Source of the DNA: Streptomyces lydicus
Lineage (GTDB): Bacteria; Actinomycetota; Actinomycetes; Streptomycetales; Streptomycetaceae
Direction: 5' to 3'
DNA length: 64,000 nt
NCBI RefSeq assembly: GCF_001729485.1
Contig: NZ_CP017157.1
Location: forward strand, 2,542,001-2,606,000
Shown here: in pieces, positions 1-8,712 of the stretch
Layout: the number at the start of each line of letters is the position of its first letter
Numbering within the stretch: the first letter of the stretch is position 1
Program-made: the position numbers and the translations under genes
Notes under the pieces: generated by a model
Seen by the model: the letters and a program-made list of their open reading frames with translations, nothing else
The model's database searches: none
Told to the model about the DNA's origin: nothing

Positions 1-285
1 GTAGCAGTCGCGGTAGTAGAACTCCAGGCCGTCGTCGCCGAGCCGGGGGTTCTGGAACACGTGCCCGCAGTCGTGGCACGCGTCGAGCACGAAGTGCCCG
101 GGCTTGCCCTGGAGGTGGTCGGTGGTGCGCAGCCGGCGCCGGAGGCGGGCGGAGCCGCACCAGGGGCAGGTGGTGCGCCGCGCCTCGAAGAACCGCCCGG
201 TGCCGTCCCTCAGTTCGTCCTGGTAGCGCGGCCGCAGGGCGGCGACCCGGGCACGCCGGCCACCCCGGCCCGTCCGCCCGCTCAT
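1..285 (-). CDS. SAM-dependent methyltransferase, N-terminal part (runs off left edge)
   Basis: Only the first 95 codons are inside the window. The visible part is a basic N-terminus followed by a putative zinc-binding module: a CPWCG pair near residue 40 and a CHDCGH pair near residue 75. The text after it (VFQNPRL..GLEFYYRDCY) is typical of the N-terminal region of class I SAM methyltransferases that carry such a zinc-ribbon; the catalytic Rossmann domain would lie to the left, so the class is inferred. The ATG at 285 overlaps the TGA of the acyltransferase upstream by four bases (ATGA), so the two are probably translationally coupled and act in one pathway, for example decoration of a surface glycan or metabolite. 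Confidence 0.65.
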   Translation of the reverse strand, partial: MSGRTGRGGRRARVAALRPRYQDELRDGTGRFFEARRTTCPWCGSARLRRRLRTTDHLQGKPGHFVLDACHDCGHVFQNPRLGDDGLEFYYRDCY

Positions 286-1436
286 GACGAACTCCGCCCG
301 GCGGTGGCTCTCCTGGGCACGCGATGTCGTCCGCCGGGGGCCGGGCGGGACGCCGAGAAGCGGCGCACACACGGCCGCTCGACGCCCGTGTACAGCAGCC
401 AGGAGGCCGCCAGCGCGCAGGGCAGCCCGACGAGTACGGCCGCCGGCCGGCTCCAGCCGAGGGCGGTCAGGCACACGCACACCACGCCCAGCACCAGGAA
501 GTGCACCAGGTACAGGGCGTAGGAGAGCTCCCCGAGGAGGACCAGCGGCGGGGTCCGCAGCAGCGAGGGCCGGCCGCGCAGGTCCAGCTCGGCGACCGCA
601 TGGACCAGCAGGACGAGCGGCAGCGCGGTGGCGGCCGCGTACATGTAGACGTACGGCAGGAAGGCCGAGTTGACCAGCACGGTGCTGATCACGCCCAGTG
701 CCGCGGGCAGGACGGCGAGGCGCGGCAGCCGCAGCCCGGTCGCCCGGATCCGGGCCGCCATCATGCCGAGGACGAATTCCGGCAGGCGGGCCGGCGGCAG
801 CAGGTACACGAACCAGTAGCCGGTGAAGAACGAACCGTCGCGGGCGACGACCGTCTGGCACAGCAGCGGCCACGCCCAGACCAGCGCGAGGGCGCCGGCC
901 GCGCCGGCCAGCAGCCCGCGGCGGGACAGCCGCGCGACCCAGGGCCGGAGCACCGGGAAGAGCAGGTAGAAGAACATCTCCGCGGCCAGCGACCAGGAGA
1001 CGGGGTTTCCCGCGGAGACGAAACCGCGGTCGGGCACCCAGGTGTTCACCAGGAGCAGGGCGGCGAGATGGTCCACCACGCCGGGGGCGTGCGCGGCCGC
1101 GGTGCCGGCGCAGGCGAGCGCGACCATGACCACGCACCAGGTGAGGGCGTGGTTGGGCAGGATCTTGGCGGCCCGCCGACGCCAGAAGGCCCGTGCGGTG
1201 TCGTCCGGCCGCGCCGAGTGCATCAGCACGTATCCGCTGAGGACGAAGAAGAGCGAGACCGCGCTCGCGCCCACCCACACCTGCGGGCCGAGCCGCGTGG
1301 CGAGCCGTGGATCGGTCAGCAGCGCGCAGTGGGTGAAGACGACCCCGCCCGCGGCGGCGAACCGCAGACCGGTCAGCGAAGGCAGTCTGGCGGGGCGGGG
1401 CCCGGGGCCGGACGACGACCGGGGGAGTTGACGCAT
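282..1436 (-). CDS. Acyltransferase 3 family membrane protein
   Basis: A 384-residue integral membrane O-acyltransferase (acyltransferase_3/OafB-like fold) expected to move an acyl group onto a sugar or lipid at the membrane. The N-terminal motif SLTGLRFAAA followed by VFTHCALL carries the conserved catalytic-type histidine, then come FFVLSGYVL and about ten hydrophobic helices including SWSLAAEMFFYLLFP, as in the family. I chose the ATG at 1436 because AGGAGG lies six bases upstream; the open frame extends further but that extension looks non-coding. The stop overlaps the methyltransferase start. The acceptor is not deducible. Confidence 0.85.
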   Translation of the reverse strand: MRQLPRSSSGPGPRPARLPSLTGLRFAAAGGVVFTHCALLTDPRLATRLGPQVWVGASAVSLFFVLSGYVLMHSARPDDTARAFWRRRAAKILPNHALTWCVVMVALACAGTAAAHAPGVVDHLAALLLVNTWVPDRGFVSAGNPVSWSLAAEMFFYLLFPVLRPWVARLSRRGLLAGAAGALALVWAWPLLCQTVVARDGSFFTGYWFVYLLPPARLPEFVLGMMAARIRATGLRLPRLAVLPAALGVISTVLVNSAFLPYVYMYAAATALPLVLLVHAVAELDLRGRPSLLRTPPLVLLGELSYALYLVHFLVLGVVCVCLTALGWSRPAAVLVGLPCALAASWLLYTGVERPCVRRFSASRPAPGGRHRVPRRATAGRSSS

Positions 1437-1644
1437 GCATGGCCTCCTGCGAAAGCGGAGCCCAGGCCGATGACCGCCACTCACCTGCGGAATGACGTGC
1501 GAGGGGGCCGCCCTGGACCGGTGTGCACGACTGATCGGTCTCCGTGCAACGGAATGGGCGGCCCCTCGCGCGGATGGCTCGATTGACCCACCGCGGCACA
1601 CCCCCGGCATAGGGGAGGCGGACCTATTTCACCCGTACGGCCCA

Positions 1645-1671
1645 GCCGGCCCGAGGAGGGCCTCGGCCGGC
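1645..1671 (-). terminator. GC-rich hairpin downstream of namZ
   Basis: Arms GCCGGCCCGAGG (1645-1656) and CCTCGGCCGGC (1661-1671) pair with one bulged base around a four-base loop. It lies just beyond the stop of the minus-strand muramidase gene and has no U-tract, as is common for Streptomyces terminators. Confidence 0.4.
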
Positions 1672-1684
1672 GCGTCACGAGGTG

Positions 1685-2974
1685 TCAGGAGGCGTGCGGA
1701 TAGCGCAGGTACGTGGCCCGCACGGCGCGGAACGCGGTCAGGGCCGGCTGCCAGGCGGCGACGATCTCCTCGGTGCCCGCGCCCGCGTCGATCATCGTGC
1801 GGACCGTGGCGGAGCCGGTGAGCCGGTCGATGCCGTTGTCCGGCCGCCAGGCGAAACCGCTCCAGACCCGCTTCGCGGTCACCAGCAGCGCGATGCCGGT
1901 GCGCACCGGGTCGAACGCCTCCCGGTCGTGGACGTGGAGCTGGACGCCGCCGATGGTCCTCCCCTGGAACTTGGAGAAGGTGGGGGCGAAGTACGCCTCC
2001 CTGAAGTGCACGCCGGGCAGGGCGAGTTCGTTGGCGGCGGCGGCCCAGCGGTGGTCGACGCCGTCGGCGCCCAGCAGCTCGAAGGGGCGGGTGGTGCCGC
2101 GCCCCTCGGACAGGTTGGTGCCCTCGAAGAGGCAGGTGCCCGGGTAGACCAGGGCGGTGTCCGGGGTGGGCATGTTGGGGCTCGGGGGCACCCAGGGCAG
2201 CCCGGTCGCGTCGTGGAAGTCGCCGCGCCGCCAGCCGGACATCAGGACGGTCTCCAGCTCGACCGGGCGTCCCGCCGCCTTCGGCACGAACTCGCCGTTG
2301 AACAGCAGCGCCAGCTCGGCCACCGTCATGCCGTGCGCCTGCGCGATCGGCTCCCGGCCGACGAAGGAGGCGTACGCCTTGTCCAGCACGGGGCCGGTCG
2401 CGGCGCGGCCGGTGATCGGGTTGGGGCGGTCGAGGACCACGAAGCGCTTGCCCGCGAGGACGGCCGCCACCATGCAGTCGTAGAGCGTCCAGATGTAGGT
2501 GTAGAAGCGCGCGCCGACGTCCTGGATGTCGAAGACGACGGTGTCCACGCCGGAGGCGGTGAAGATGTCGGCGAGGGCCCGGCCGCTCTTGTTGTACGTG
2601 TCGTAGACCGGCAGCCCGGTGGCCGGGTCGTCGTAGCGGCCCTCGGAGCCGCCGGCCTGCGCGGTGCCGCGGAAGCCGTGCTCGGGGCCGAAGACGGCGG
2701 TCAGGCGCACCCGGTCGTCGGCGTGCAGGACGTCGACGATGTGCGCGACGTCCTGGGTGACGCCGGTGGGGTTGGTGACGACGCCGACCCGGCGGCCGGC
2801 CAGCAGGCGGTAGCCGTCGGCGGCCAGCCGATCGAAACCGGTGTGCACCCGCCGTCGGCGGTGGCCGGGCGCCGGGCCGGCCGCCCGGGCCGGTGCCGCG
2901 GCCGCGGTCAGGGTCGCGCCGGCCGCTCCGGTCGCGGCCAGATGCCCCAGCAGCAGGCGTCTCGACAGAGCCAT
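1685..2974 (-). CDS. namZ: Exo-beta-N-acetylmuramidase NamZ (DUF1343), Tat-exported
   Basis: A 429-residue exported hydrolase of the NamZ/DUF1343 family (GH171), which removes N-acetylmuramic acid from the non-reducing end of muropeptide glycans in wall turnover. The start at 2974 gives a twin-arginine signal (MALSRRLLLGHLAATG... to an APARA cleavage site) and is preceded by GGAGG at eight bases; an earlier in-frame start at 2995 would spoil the signal. Family blocks are visible: VVTNPTGVTQD, FGPEHGFRG, DIQDVGARFYTY and LDRPNPI. It stands alone, divergent from the SDR gene at 3148. A role in recycling or scavenging peptidoglycan is inferred from the family. Confidence 0.85.
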   Translation of the reverse strand: MALSRRLLLGHLAATGAAGATLTAAAAPARAAGPAPGHRRRRVHTGFDRLAADGYRLLAGRRVGVVTNPTGVTQDVAHIVDVLHADDRVRLTAVFGPEHGFRGTAQAGGSEGRYDDPATGLPVYDTYNKSGRALADIFTASGVDTVVFDIQDVGARFYTYIWTLYDCMVAAVLAGKRFVVLDRPNPITGRAATGPVLDKAYASFVGREPIAQAHGMTVAELALLFNGEFVPKAAGRPVELETVLMSGWRRGDFHDATGLPWVPPSPNMPTPDTALVYPGTCLFEGTNLSEGRGTTRPFELLGADGVDHRWAAAANELALPGVHFREAYFAPTFSKFQGRTIGGVQLHVHDREAFDPVRTGIALLVTAKRVWSGFAWRPDNGIDRLTGSATVRTMIDAGAGTEEIVAAWQPALTAFRAVRATYLRYPHAS

Positions 2975-3090
2975 TCCGCACACCTCCGTGATCACAGGAA
3001 CGACCGGGTACGTGTCGTGCGCACGCTAACGCGCCACGGCGCGGCGGGGAACATGCCGTGCCGCGGCGGAAACCGGCTCTTCCGCTGGGA

Positions 3091-3110
3091 CATACCGACT
3101 GGTTAGTCTG
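3091..3110. promoter_or_regulatory. Operator-like site upstream of the SDR gene
   Basis: The sequence CATACCGACTGGTTAGTCTG lies 37 bases before the GTG of the SDR gene. Its left half, CATACCGACT, is identical to one arm of the near-perfect palindrome at 8713-8732 in front of the phosphotransferase/acyl-CoA dehydrogenase pair, and GACT/AGTC form an inner inverted repeat. I infer a binding site for the TetR protein encoded at 5683, which lies between the two units. Confidence 0.5.
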
Positions 3111-3147
3111 CCCTCGGCCGATCCGAGCGACCGAGGGAGACCCAGCA

Positions 3148-3918
3148 GTGGAAGCCGTCAGGGACAAAGCCGTCGTCGTGACCGGGGCGGGCGGGGGGAT
3201 CGGCGCCGCCCTGGCCCGCCGGTTCGCCGCCGAGGGCGCCCGGGTCGTGGTCAACGACCTGGACGAGGCCAAGGCCCGCAAGACCGCCGAGGAGATCGGG
3301 GCGCTCGCGGTCCCCGGCGACGCCTCGGCCGTCGTCCCGCTCGCCCGCGAGGCGCTCGGCGGCGCGGTCGACATCTTCTGCGCCAACGCCGGGGTCGGCA
3401 CCGGCGGCGGCCCCGAAGCGCCCGACGAGGACTGGGCGCTGGCCTGGGACGTCAACGTCATGGCCCACGTCCGGGCGGCGCGCGAACTGGTGCCGGAGTG
3501 GCTGGCGCGCGGCAGCGGACGCTTCATCTCCACCGTCTCCGCCGCCGGACTGCTGACCATGGTCGCCGCGGCCCCCTACAGCGTCACCAAGCACGGCGCG
3601 TACGCCTTCGCCGAGTGGCTCTCGCTGACCTACCGGCACCGCGGCATCGACGTGCACGCCATCTGCCCGCAGGGCGTGCGCACCGACATGCTGGCCGCCA
3701 CCGGGACCGCCGGGGACCTCGTGCTGACCCCCACCGCCGTCGAGCCCGAGGACGTCGCCGAGGCGCTCTTCACGGCCATGGCCGAGGGCCGCTTCCTGGT
3801 GCTGCCGCACCCCGAGGTCGCGGACTACTACACCGCGCGGGCCGCCGAGCCCGACCGCTGGCTCGGCGGGATGAACCATCTCCAGCGCAAGCTGGAGCAG
3901 GCCGAGGGGCGCGCCTAG
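3148..3918 (+). CDS. SDR family NAD(P)-dependent oxidoreductase
   Basis: A 256-residue classical short-chain dehydrogenase/reductase. The nucleotide-binding TGAGGGIG is at residues 12-19, the structural CANAG at 78-82, and the catalytic Ser131, Tyr144 and Lys148 (YSVTK) are all present. I chose the GTG at 3148 because GAGGGAGA lies about nine bases upstream and the protein then starts at the normal distance from the first beta strand. It precedes the acyl-CoA ligase but a strong terminator-like hairpin separates them. The context suggests a hydroxyacyl- or ketoacyl-CoA/acid substrate; the exact substrate is not visible. Confidence 0.85.
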   Translation: MEAVRDKAVVVTGAGGGIGAALARRFAAEGARVVVNDLDEAKARKTAEEIGALAVPGDASAVVPLAREALGGAVDIFCANAGVGTGGGPEAPDEDWALAWDVNVMAHVRAARELVPEWLARGSGRFISTVSAAGLLTMVAAAPYSVTKHGAYAFAEWLSLTYRHRGIDVHAICPQGVRTDMLAATGTAGDLVLTPTAVEPEDVAEALFTAMAEGRFLVLPHPEVADYYTARAAEPDRWLGGMNHLQRKLEQAEGRA

Positions 3919-3924
3919 GACGCT

Positions 3925-3963
3925 GTGGGGTGGCGCCCCGGCCGGGCCGGGACGCCACCCCAC
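3925..3963 (+). terminator. Perfect 11-bp hairpin between SDR and ligase genes
   Basis: GTGGGGTGGCG (3925-3935) pairs perfectly with CGCCACCCCAC (3953-3963) around a 17-base loop, starting seven bases after the SDR stop codon. It probably terminates or attenuates transcription before the ligase gene, which otherwise has only about 60 bases for its own promoter. Confidence 0.55.
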
Positions 3964-4024
3964 CGCACCTCAGGTGTTCCCCGGCAGGGATGATCCGGCG
4001 ATCAGGAAGAAAGGGCCGCACCCG

Positions 4025-5686
4025 ATGACCTCCTACCAGGACAAGCCGTGGCTGGCGCAGCTCACCGAAGCCCAGCGCGCCCCCGTCCAGCCGCCCCCCT
4101 CGACGCTGCACGCCTTCCGCGCGGCGGTCCGGGCCGTTCCCGACCGCACGGCGCTCGCCTACTTCGACGGCCGGCTGTCCTACGCCGAGGCCGACGCGCT
4201 CTCCGACGGTGTCGCCGCCCACCTCGCCGCACGCGGGTTCCGCCGCGGCGACCGGGCCGCGGTCATGCTGCAGAACACCCCGCACTTCGTGCTGGCCCTG
4301 CTCGGCGTCTGGAAGGCCGGCGGGGTGGTCGTCCCCGTCAACCCCATGTACAAGTCGGCCGAGATGCGGCACATCCTGGACGACGCCGAGGTCACCGCCG
4401 TCATCTGCGCCGACCGCACCTGGGACGGCTTCCTGCGCGCCACCGCCGCGGAGGCGCCGTCCGTACGGCTCGCGCTCACCACCTGCGAGCGGGAGCTGCA
4501 GACCCGCGACGACGCCCGGGTGCTGCGCGGTGAGCCGCTCGGCCCGCAGGAGGGCGCCGACGACCTGCTCGCGGTGGCCCGCGAGGCCGGGCGGCTCCGC
4601 GCGGCGCCCACCGATCCCGGACTCACCGCCGACGACATCGCCCTGATCAGCTACACCTCCGGCACCAGCGGCACCCCCAAGGGCGCCACCAACACCCACG
4701 GCAACATCGCCTACAACGCCGAGCGCCAGCGCACCGGCCTCGGCCTGTCCGAGGGCGCCACCTACTTCGCGCTCGCCCCGCTCTTCCACATCACCGGCAT
4801 GGTCTGCGAACTGGCCGCCTGCGTCGCCAACGCGGGCACCCTCGCGCTCGCCTACCGCTTCGAGGCCGGCGTCGTCCTGGACGCCTTCCTGGAGCACCGG
4901 CCCGCCTACACCGTCGGCCCCTCCACCGCCTACATGGCGCTGATGGCCCACCCCGGCGTCACCCGCGACCACTTCGCGTCCTTCGAGACGCTGTCCTCCG
5001 GCGGCGCGCCGCTGCCGCCCGCGCTGGTCGAGAAGTTCCGCGCCGACCTCGGCCCGTACCTCCACAACGGCTACGGCCTGACCGAGTGCACCGCCCCCTG
5101 CGCCAGCGTCCCGCCCGGCAAACAGGCGCCGGTCGACAAGGTCTCCGGGACGCTCGCGGTCGGCGTGCCCGGCCCCGACACCGTCGTCCGCATCATCGGC
5201 GAGGACGGCCGGGACCTGCCGTTCGGCGAACCGGGCGAGATCGCGGTGCGCGGCCCGCAGGTCGTCCCCGGCTACTGGCGCCGCCCCGACGCCACGGCCG
5301 AGGCCGTGCCGGACGGCGAACTGCGCACCGGCGACATCGGTTTCATGGACGCCGACGGCTGGCTCTACGTCGTCGACCGCAAGAAGGACATGATCAACGC
5401 CGCCGGCTTCAAGGTGTGGCCGCGCGAGGTCGAGGACGTGCTGTACAGCCACCCGGCGGTGCGTGAGGCGGCGGTCGTCGGGGTGCCCGACGCCTACCGT
5501 GGCGAGACCGTCAAGGCGTACGTCAGCCTGCGCCCCGGCGCCGCGCCGCAACCCGCCGAGCTGGCCGCGTACTGCAAGGAACGGCTCGCGGCGTACAAAT
5601 ATCCCCGTGAGGTGGAGATCCTGGCAGAGCTCCCCAAGACCACGAGTGGCAAGATCCTCCGACGGGAGCTGCGCCACCGCGCATGA
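4025..5686 (+). CDS. Acyl-CoA ligase (AMP-forming, class I adenylate-forming)
   Basis: A 553-residue fatty-acid/aryl-acid CoA ligase that activates a carboxylic acid through an acyl-AMP to the CoA thioester. The AMP-binding P-loop YTSGTSGTPKG is at residues 210-220, followed by GYGLTE, the hinge region LRTGDIGFMDADGWLYVVDRKKDMI-type block (near 440-465) and the C-terminal PKTTSGK with catalytic Lys543. The ATG at 4025 has only a modest purine-rich stretch (AGGAAGAAAGGG) upstream. The TetR gene starts inside its stop codon, so ligase and regulator are co-transcribed. Chain length is not predictable from sequence alone. Confidence 0.88.
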   Translation: MTSYQDKPWLAQLTEAQRAPVQPPPSTLHAFRAAVRAVPDRTALAYFDGRLSYAEADALSDGVAAHLAARGFRRGDRAAVMLQNTPHFVLALLGVWKAGGVVVPVNPMYKSAEMRHILDDAEVTAVICADRTWDGFLRATAAEAPSVRLALTTCERELQTRDDARVLRGEPLGPQEGADDLLAVAREAGRLRAAPTDPGLTADDIALISYTSGTSGTPKGATNTHGNIAYNAERQRTGLGLSEGATYFALAPLFHITGMVCELAACVANAGTLALAYRFEAGVVLDAFLEHRPAYTVGPSTAYMALMAHPGVTRDHFASFETLSSGGAPLPPALVEKFRADLGPYLHNGYGLTECTAPCASVPPGKQAPVDKVSGTLAVGVPGPDTVVRIIGEDGRDLPFGEPGEIAVRGPQVVPGYWRRPDATAEAVPDGELRTGDIGFMDADGWLYVVDRKKDMINAAGFKVWPREVEDVLYSHPAVREAAVVGVPDAYRGETVKAYVSLRPGAAPQPAELAAYCKERLAAYKYPREVEILAELPKTTSGKILRRELRHRA

Positions 5687-6318
5687 GGTACGACGAAGGA
5701 CAGGTGAGGGCGATGGCCGGCACGAAGGACGGCAACGGCAACGGCGGCGCGAAGCCGGTGGCCCAGCGGCTGCTGGCCACCGCCACCAGACTCTTCGCGG
5801 AGCAGGGCTACGACCGCACCTCCGTCCAGGAGATCGTCGATGCCGCGGGGGTCACCAAGGGCGCCCTCTACCACTACTTCGGCTCCAAGGACGATCTGCT
5901 GCACGAGGTCTACGGACGGGTCCTGCGCCTCCAGCAGGAGCGCCTGGACCACTTCGCGGACTCCGACGCGCCCGTGGAGCAGCGGCTGCGGGACGCCGCC
6001 GCCGACGTCGTCGTCACCACCATCGACAACCTCGACGACACCAAGATCTTCTTCCGCTCGATGCACCACCTCGGCCCGGAGAAGGACAAGCAGGTGCGCG
6101 CCGAGCGGCGGCGCTACCACGAGCGTTTCCGGGCGCTGATCGAGGAGGGCCAGCGCACCGGCGTGTTCGCCGACGACGTGCCCGCCGACCTCGTCGTGGA
6201 CTACCACTTCGGCTCGGTGCACCACCTCGGCACGTGGTACCGCGAGGACGGCCCGCTCAGCCCCCAGCAGGTCGCCGACCACCTGGCCGACCTGCTGCTG
6301 CGGGCCCTGCGCCCGTAA
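5683..6318 (+). CDS. TetR family transcriptional regulator
   Basis: A 211-residue TetR repressor. The N-terminal helix-turn-helix is clear (ATRLFAEQGYDRTSVQEIV..GVTKGALYHYFGSKDDLL, residues about 30-75), followed by an all-helical ligand domain. The ATG at 5683 overlaps the ligase TGA (ATGA). A second in-frame ATG at 5713, behind AGGTGAGG, is an equally good start and would drop the first ten residues. The position between two acyl-CoA units with related operator-like sites (3091, 8713) suggests it represses both and responds to an acyl-CoA, as many TetR proteins in such loci do; this is inference. Confidence 0.85.
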   Translation: MRYDEGQVRAMAGTKDGNGNGGAKPVAQRLLATATRLFAEQGYDRTSVQEIVDAAGVTKGALYHYFGSKDDLLHEVYGRVLRLQQERLDHFADSDAPVEQRLRDAAADVVVTTIDNLDDTKIFFRSMHHLGPEKDKQVRAERRRYHERFRALIEEGQRTGVFADDVPADLVVDYHFGSVHHLGTWYREDGPLSPQQVADHLADLLLRALRP

Positions 6319-6339
6319 CGCCGCCGTCCTCCAGGCGCA

Positions 6340-6374
6340 CGAGCCCCGCGACCGCCGGCCGGCCGCGGGGCTCG
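6340..6374. terminator. Bidirectional hairpin between tetR and acyl-CoA dehydrogenase
   Basis: CGAGCCCCGCG (6340-6350) pairs perfectly with CGCGGGGCTCG (6364-6374). It lies between the convergent stops of the TetR gene and the acyl-CoA dehydrogenase gene and can serve both. Confidence 0.6.
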
Positions 6375-6385
6375 CCGCTGTTCGG

Positions 6386-7600
6386 CTACCGGTACTGCTT
6401 CAGCTCACGCCGCGCCAGCGACCGCTGGTGCACCTCGTCCGGGCCGTCGGCCAGCCGCAGGGTGCGCGCGCCCGCCCACAGCTCCGCCAGCGGGAAGTCC
6501 TGGCTCACCCCGCCCGCGCCGTGCAGCTGCACCGCCTTGTCGAGGATGTCCACGACCGTGCGCGGGGTGGCGATCTTGATGGCCTGGATCTCGGTGTGCG
6601 CGCCCTTGTTGCCGACGGTGTCCATCAGCCAGGCCGTCTTCAGCACCAGCAGCCGCAGCTGCTCCACCGCCACCCGGGCGTCCGCGATCCACCCCTGCAC
6701 CACGCCCTGCCCGGCCAGCGGCTTGCCGAACGCGGTGCGGTCCACCGCCCGGCGGCACATCAGCTCGATCGCCCGCTCGGCCATGCCGATCAGCCGCATG
6801 CAGTGGTGGATCCGGCCGGGGCCGAGCCGGGCCTGGGCGATGCCGAAGCCGCCGCCCTCCTCGCCGATCAGATTGCTCGCCGGCACCCGCACGTCGTGGA
6901 AGACCACCTCGGCGTGGCCGCCGTGCCAGTGGTCCTCGTAGCCGTAGACCTGCATGGCCCGCCGCACCTCCAGGCCGGGGGTGTCGCGCGGCACCAGGAT
7001 CATCGACTGCTGGCGGCGGATGTCCGCGCCGTCCGGGTCGGTCTTGCCCATCACGATGAAGATCCGGCACTGCGGGTTCATCGCCCCGGAGATGTACCAC
7101 TTGCGGCCGTTGATGACGTACTCGTCGCCGTCCCGCGTGAGGCGCGTCTCGATGTTGGTGGCGTCCGACGAGGCCACCTCCGGCTCGGTCATCGCGAACG
7201 CCGACCGGATCTCACCGGCCAGCAGCGGCGCCAGCCACTGCTTCTGCTGCGCCTCGTCGCCGAACTGCGCCAGCACCTCCATGTTGCCGGTGTCCGGCGC
7301 CGCGCAGTTCAGCGCGGTGGGCGCCAACTGCGGGCTGCGGCCGGTGATCTCGGCCAGCGGCGCGTACTGGAGGTTGGTCAGGCCGGCACCGTGCTCCGGG
7401 TCCGGGAGGAAGAGGTTCCACAGCCCCTGCTTGCGGGCCGCGGCCTTCAGCTCCTCGACGATCGCCGGGGTGTCCCAGGGCGAGGCGAGGGCGGCCCGCT
7501 GCTCACGGGCGGTCTCCTCGGCCGGGTACACGTGCTCGTCCATGAAGGTCAGGAGCCGCTCGCGGAGCTCCTGCGTACGGGCGTCGAATGCGAAGTCCAT
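6386..7600 (-). CDS. Acyl-CoA dehydrogenase (ACAD10/11-like)
   Basis: A 404-residue FAD-dependent acyl-CoA dehydrogenase. The family blocks are seen: AFAMTEPEVASSDATNI (FAD/substrate region), YVINGRKWYISGA, GGGFGIAQARLGPGRIHH, and the C-terminal LHGAGGVSQDFPLAELWAGARTLRLADGPDEVH. The start at 7600 is five bases after the stop of the kinase-like gene, so both form one operon. The pairing with an APH-like kinase mirrors the fused ACAD10/ACAD11 proteins and bacterial LvaA/LvaC, which remove the hydroxyl of 4-hydroxyacyl-CoAs through phosphorylation and elimination. A similar role here is inferred. Confidence 0.88.
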   Translation of the reverse strand: MDFAFDARTQELRERLLTFMDEHVYPAEETAREQRAALASPWDTPAIVEELKAAARKQGLWNLFLPDPEHGAGLTNLQYAPLAEITGRSPQLAPTALNCAAPDTGNMEVLAQFGDEAQQKQWLAPLLAGEIRSAFAMTEPEVASSDATNIETRLTRDGDEYVINGRKWYISGAMNPQCRIFIVMGKTDPDGADIRRQQSMILVPRDTPGLEVRRAMQVYGYEDHWHGGHAEVVFHDVRVPASNLIGEEGGGFGIAQARLGPGRIHHCMRLIGMAERAIELMCRRAVDRTAFGKPLAGQGVVQGWIADARVAVEQLRLLVLKTAWLMDTVGNKGAHTEIQAIKIATPRTVVDILDKAVQLHGAGGVSQDFPLAELWAGARTLRLADGPDEVHQRSLARRELKQYR

Positions 7601-7605
7601 GAGCC

Positions 7606-8658
7606 TCAGCCTTCCTTGAGGGTGGTCAGTCCGTGGTCGATGAAGACGGGGACGAGTTCGCCGATCCGGTCGAACCCGGCGCCGACGGTCTGGCCGAGCG
7701 TGAAGCGGTAGTGGATGCCCTCCAGGATCACGGCGAGCTTGAACCAGGCGAAGGCGGTGTACCAGGCGATCGACGAGGTGTCGCGGCCCGAGCGGGCGGC
7801 GTAGCGCTCGATCAGCTCGCCGGGGGACGGGTGGCCGGGGGCACCACTGGTGGTGCTGACCGGGGACTCGGGCAGGCCCAGGTCGGAGCTGTACATCACC
7901 AGCAGCCCGAGGTCGGTCAGCGGGTCGCCGAGCGTGGACATCTCCCAGTCCAGTACGGCCTCGATGGTGTCGTCCGCGCCGACCAGGACGTTGTCCAGGC
8001 GGTAGTCGCCGTGCACGACGGTGGGCGCGGGGGAGGCGGGCAGCGCCCGGCCCAGCGTCTCGTGCAGCTCGTCGATGCCCGCCAGTTCGCGGTTCTTCGA
8101 CGCGGCCAGCTGCTTGCCCCAGCGCCGCAGCTGGCGCTCCAGGAAGCCGTCCGGGCGGCCGAAGTCGCCGAGCCCGACCGCCTCGGGGTCCACGGCGTGC
8201 AGCTCCACCAGTGTGTCGACCAGGGAGAGGACCACGGCGCGGGTGCGCTCCGGGCCGAGCGTGGCCAGCTGCCCGGCCGTGCGGTACGGGGTGCCCTCGA
8301 CCAGCTCCATCACGTAGAAGGGCGCGCCGGTCACCGACTCGTCCTCGCACAGCAGCAGCGCCTCGGGCACCGGCACCGGGGTGCGGTGCAGCGCGCTGAT
8401 CACCCGGTGCTCGCGCCGCATGTCGTGCGCGGTGGCCAGTACGTGGCCGAGCGGCGGACGGCGGACGACCCAGGAGCCGGTGCCGTCGGTGACCCGGTAG
8501 GTGAGGTTGGAGCGCCCGCCCTCGATCAGCTGCGCGCGCAGCGGGCCGCCGGCCAGCCCCGGCCGCTCGCGGTCCAGGTGCGCACGCAATCGGATCAGGT
8601 CGAGGCCGGGGGGATCCTCCCGGTCCGGCGCCTGAGGGGGAGGGGTGCCCTTGCTCAT
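7606..8658 (-). CDS. APH-like phosphotransferase (kinase partner of acyl-CoA dehydrogenase)
   Basis: A 350-residue member of the aminoglycoside-phosphotransferase/choline-kinase fold. The catalytic loop HGDYRLDNVLV and the metal-binding DWEMSTLGDPLTDLG are intact, and YRVTDGTGSWVVRRPP supplies the ATP-binding lysine/arginine region. The ATG at 8658 is preceded by GGAGGAG. With the acyl-CoA dehydrogenase right behind it, it matches the N-terminal kinase half of human ACAD10/11 and LvaA rather than an antibiotic-resistance enzyme. The likely substrate is a hydroxyacyl-CoA; this follows from the family and context, not from direct evidence. Confidence 0.82.
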   Translation of the reverse strand: MSKGTPPPQAPDREDPPGLDLIRLRAHLDRERPGLAGGPLRAQLIEGGRSNLTYRVTDGTGSWVVRRPPLGHVLATAHDMRREHRVISALHRTPVPVPEALLLCEDESVTGAPFYVMELVEGTPYRTAGQLATLGPERTRAVVLSLVDTLVELHAVDPEAVGLGDFGRPDGFLERQLRRWGKQLAASKNRELAGIDELHETLGRALPASPAPTVVHGDYRLDNVLVGADDTIEAVLDWEMSTLGDPLTDLGLLVMYSSDLGLPESPVSTTSGAPGHPSPGELIERYAARSGRDTSSIAWYTAFAWFKLAVILEGIHYRFTLGQTVGAGFDRIGELVPVFIDHGLTTLKEG

Positions 8659-8712
8659 CGTGCTCCTCCGTACGGGGGTGGACGGTCCGTCGTGGTCGGT
8701 CGCTGCCCCGAT

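Noticed and set aside
1437..1684. Possible small gene between acyltransferase and namZ
   Set aside because: Open frames here are short, overlap on both strands and have no usable ribosome site; only the hairpin at 1645 is supported.
7606..8658. Aminoglycoside resistance kinase
   Set aside because: The APH fold is present, but the five-base gap to an acyl-CoA dehydrogenase and the ACAD10/11-like layout point to acyl-CoA metabolism.
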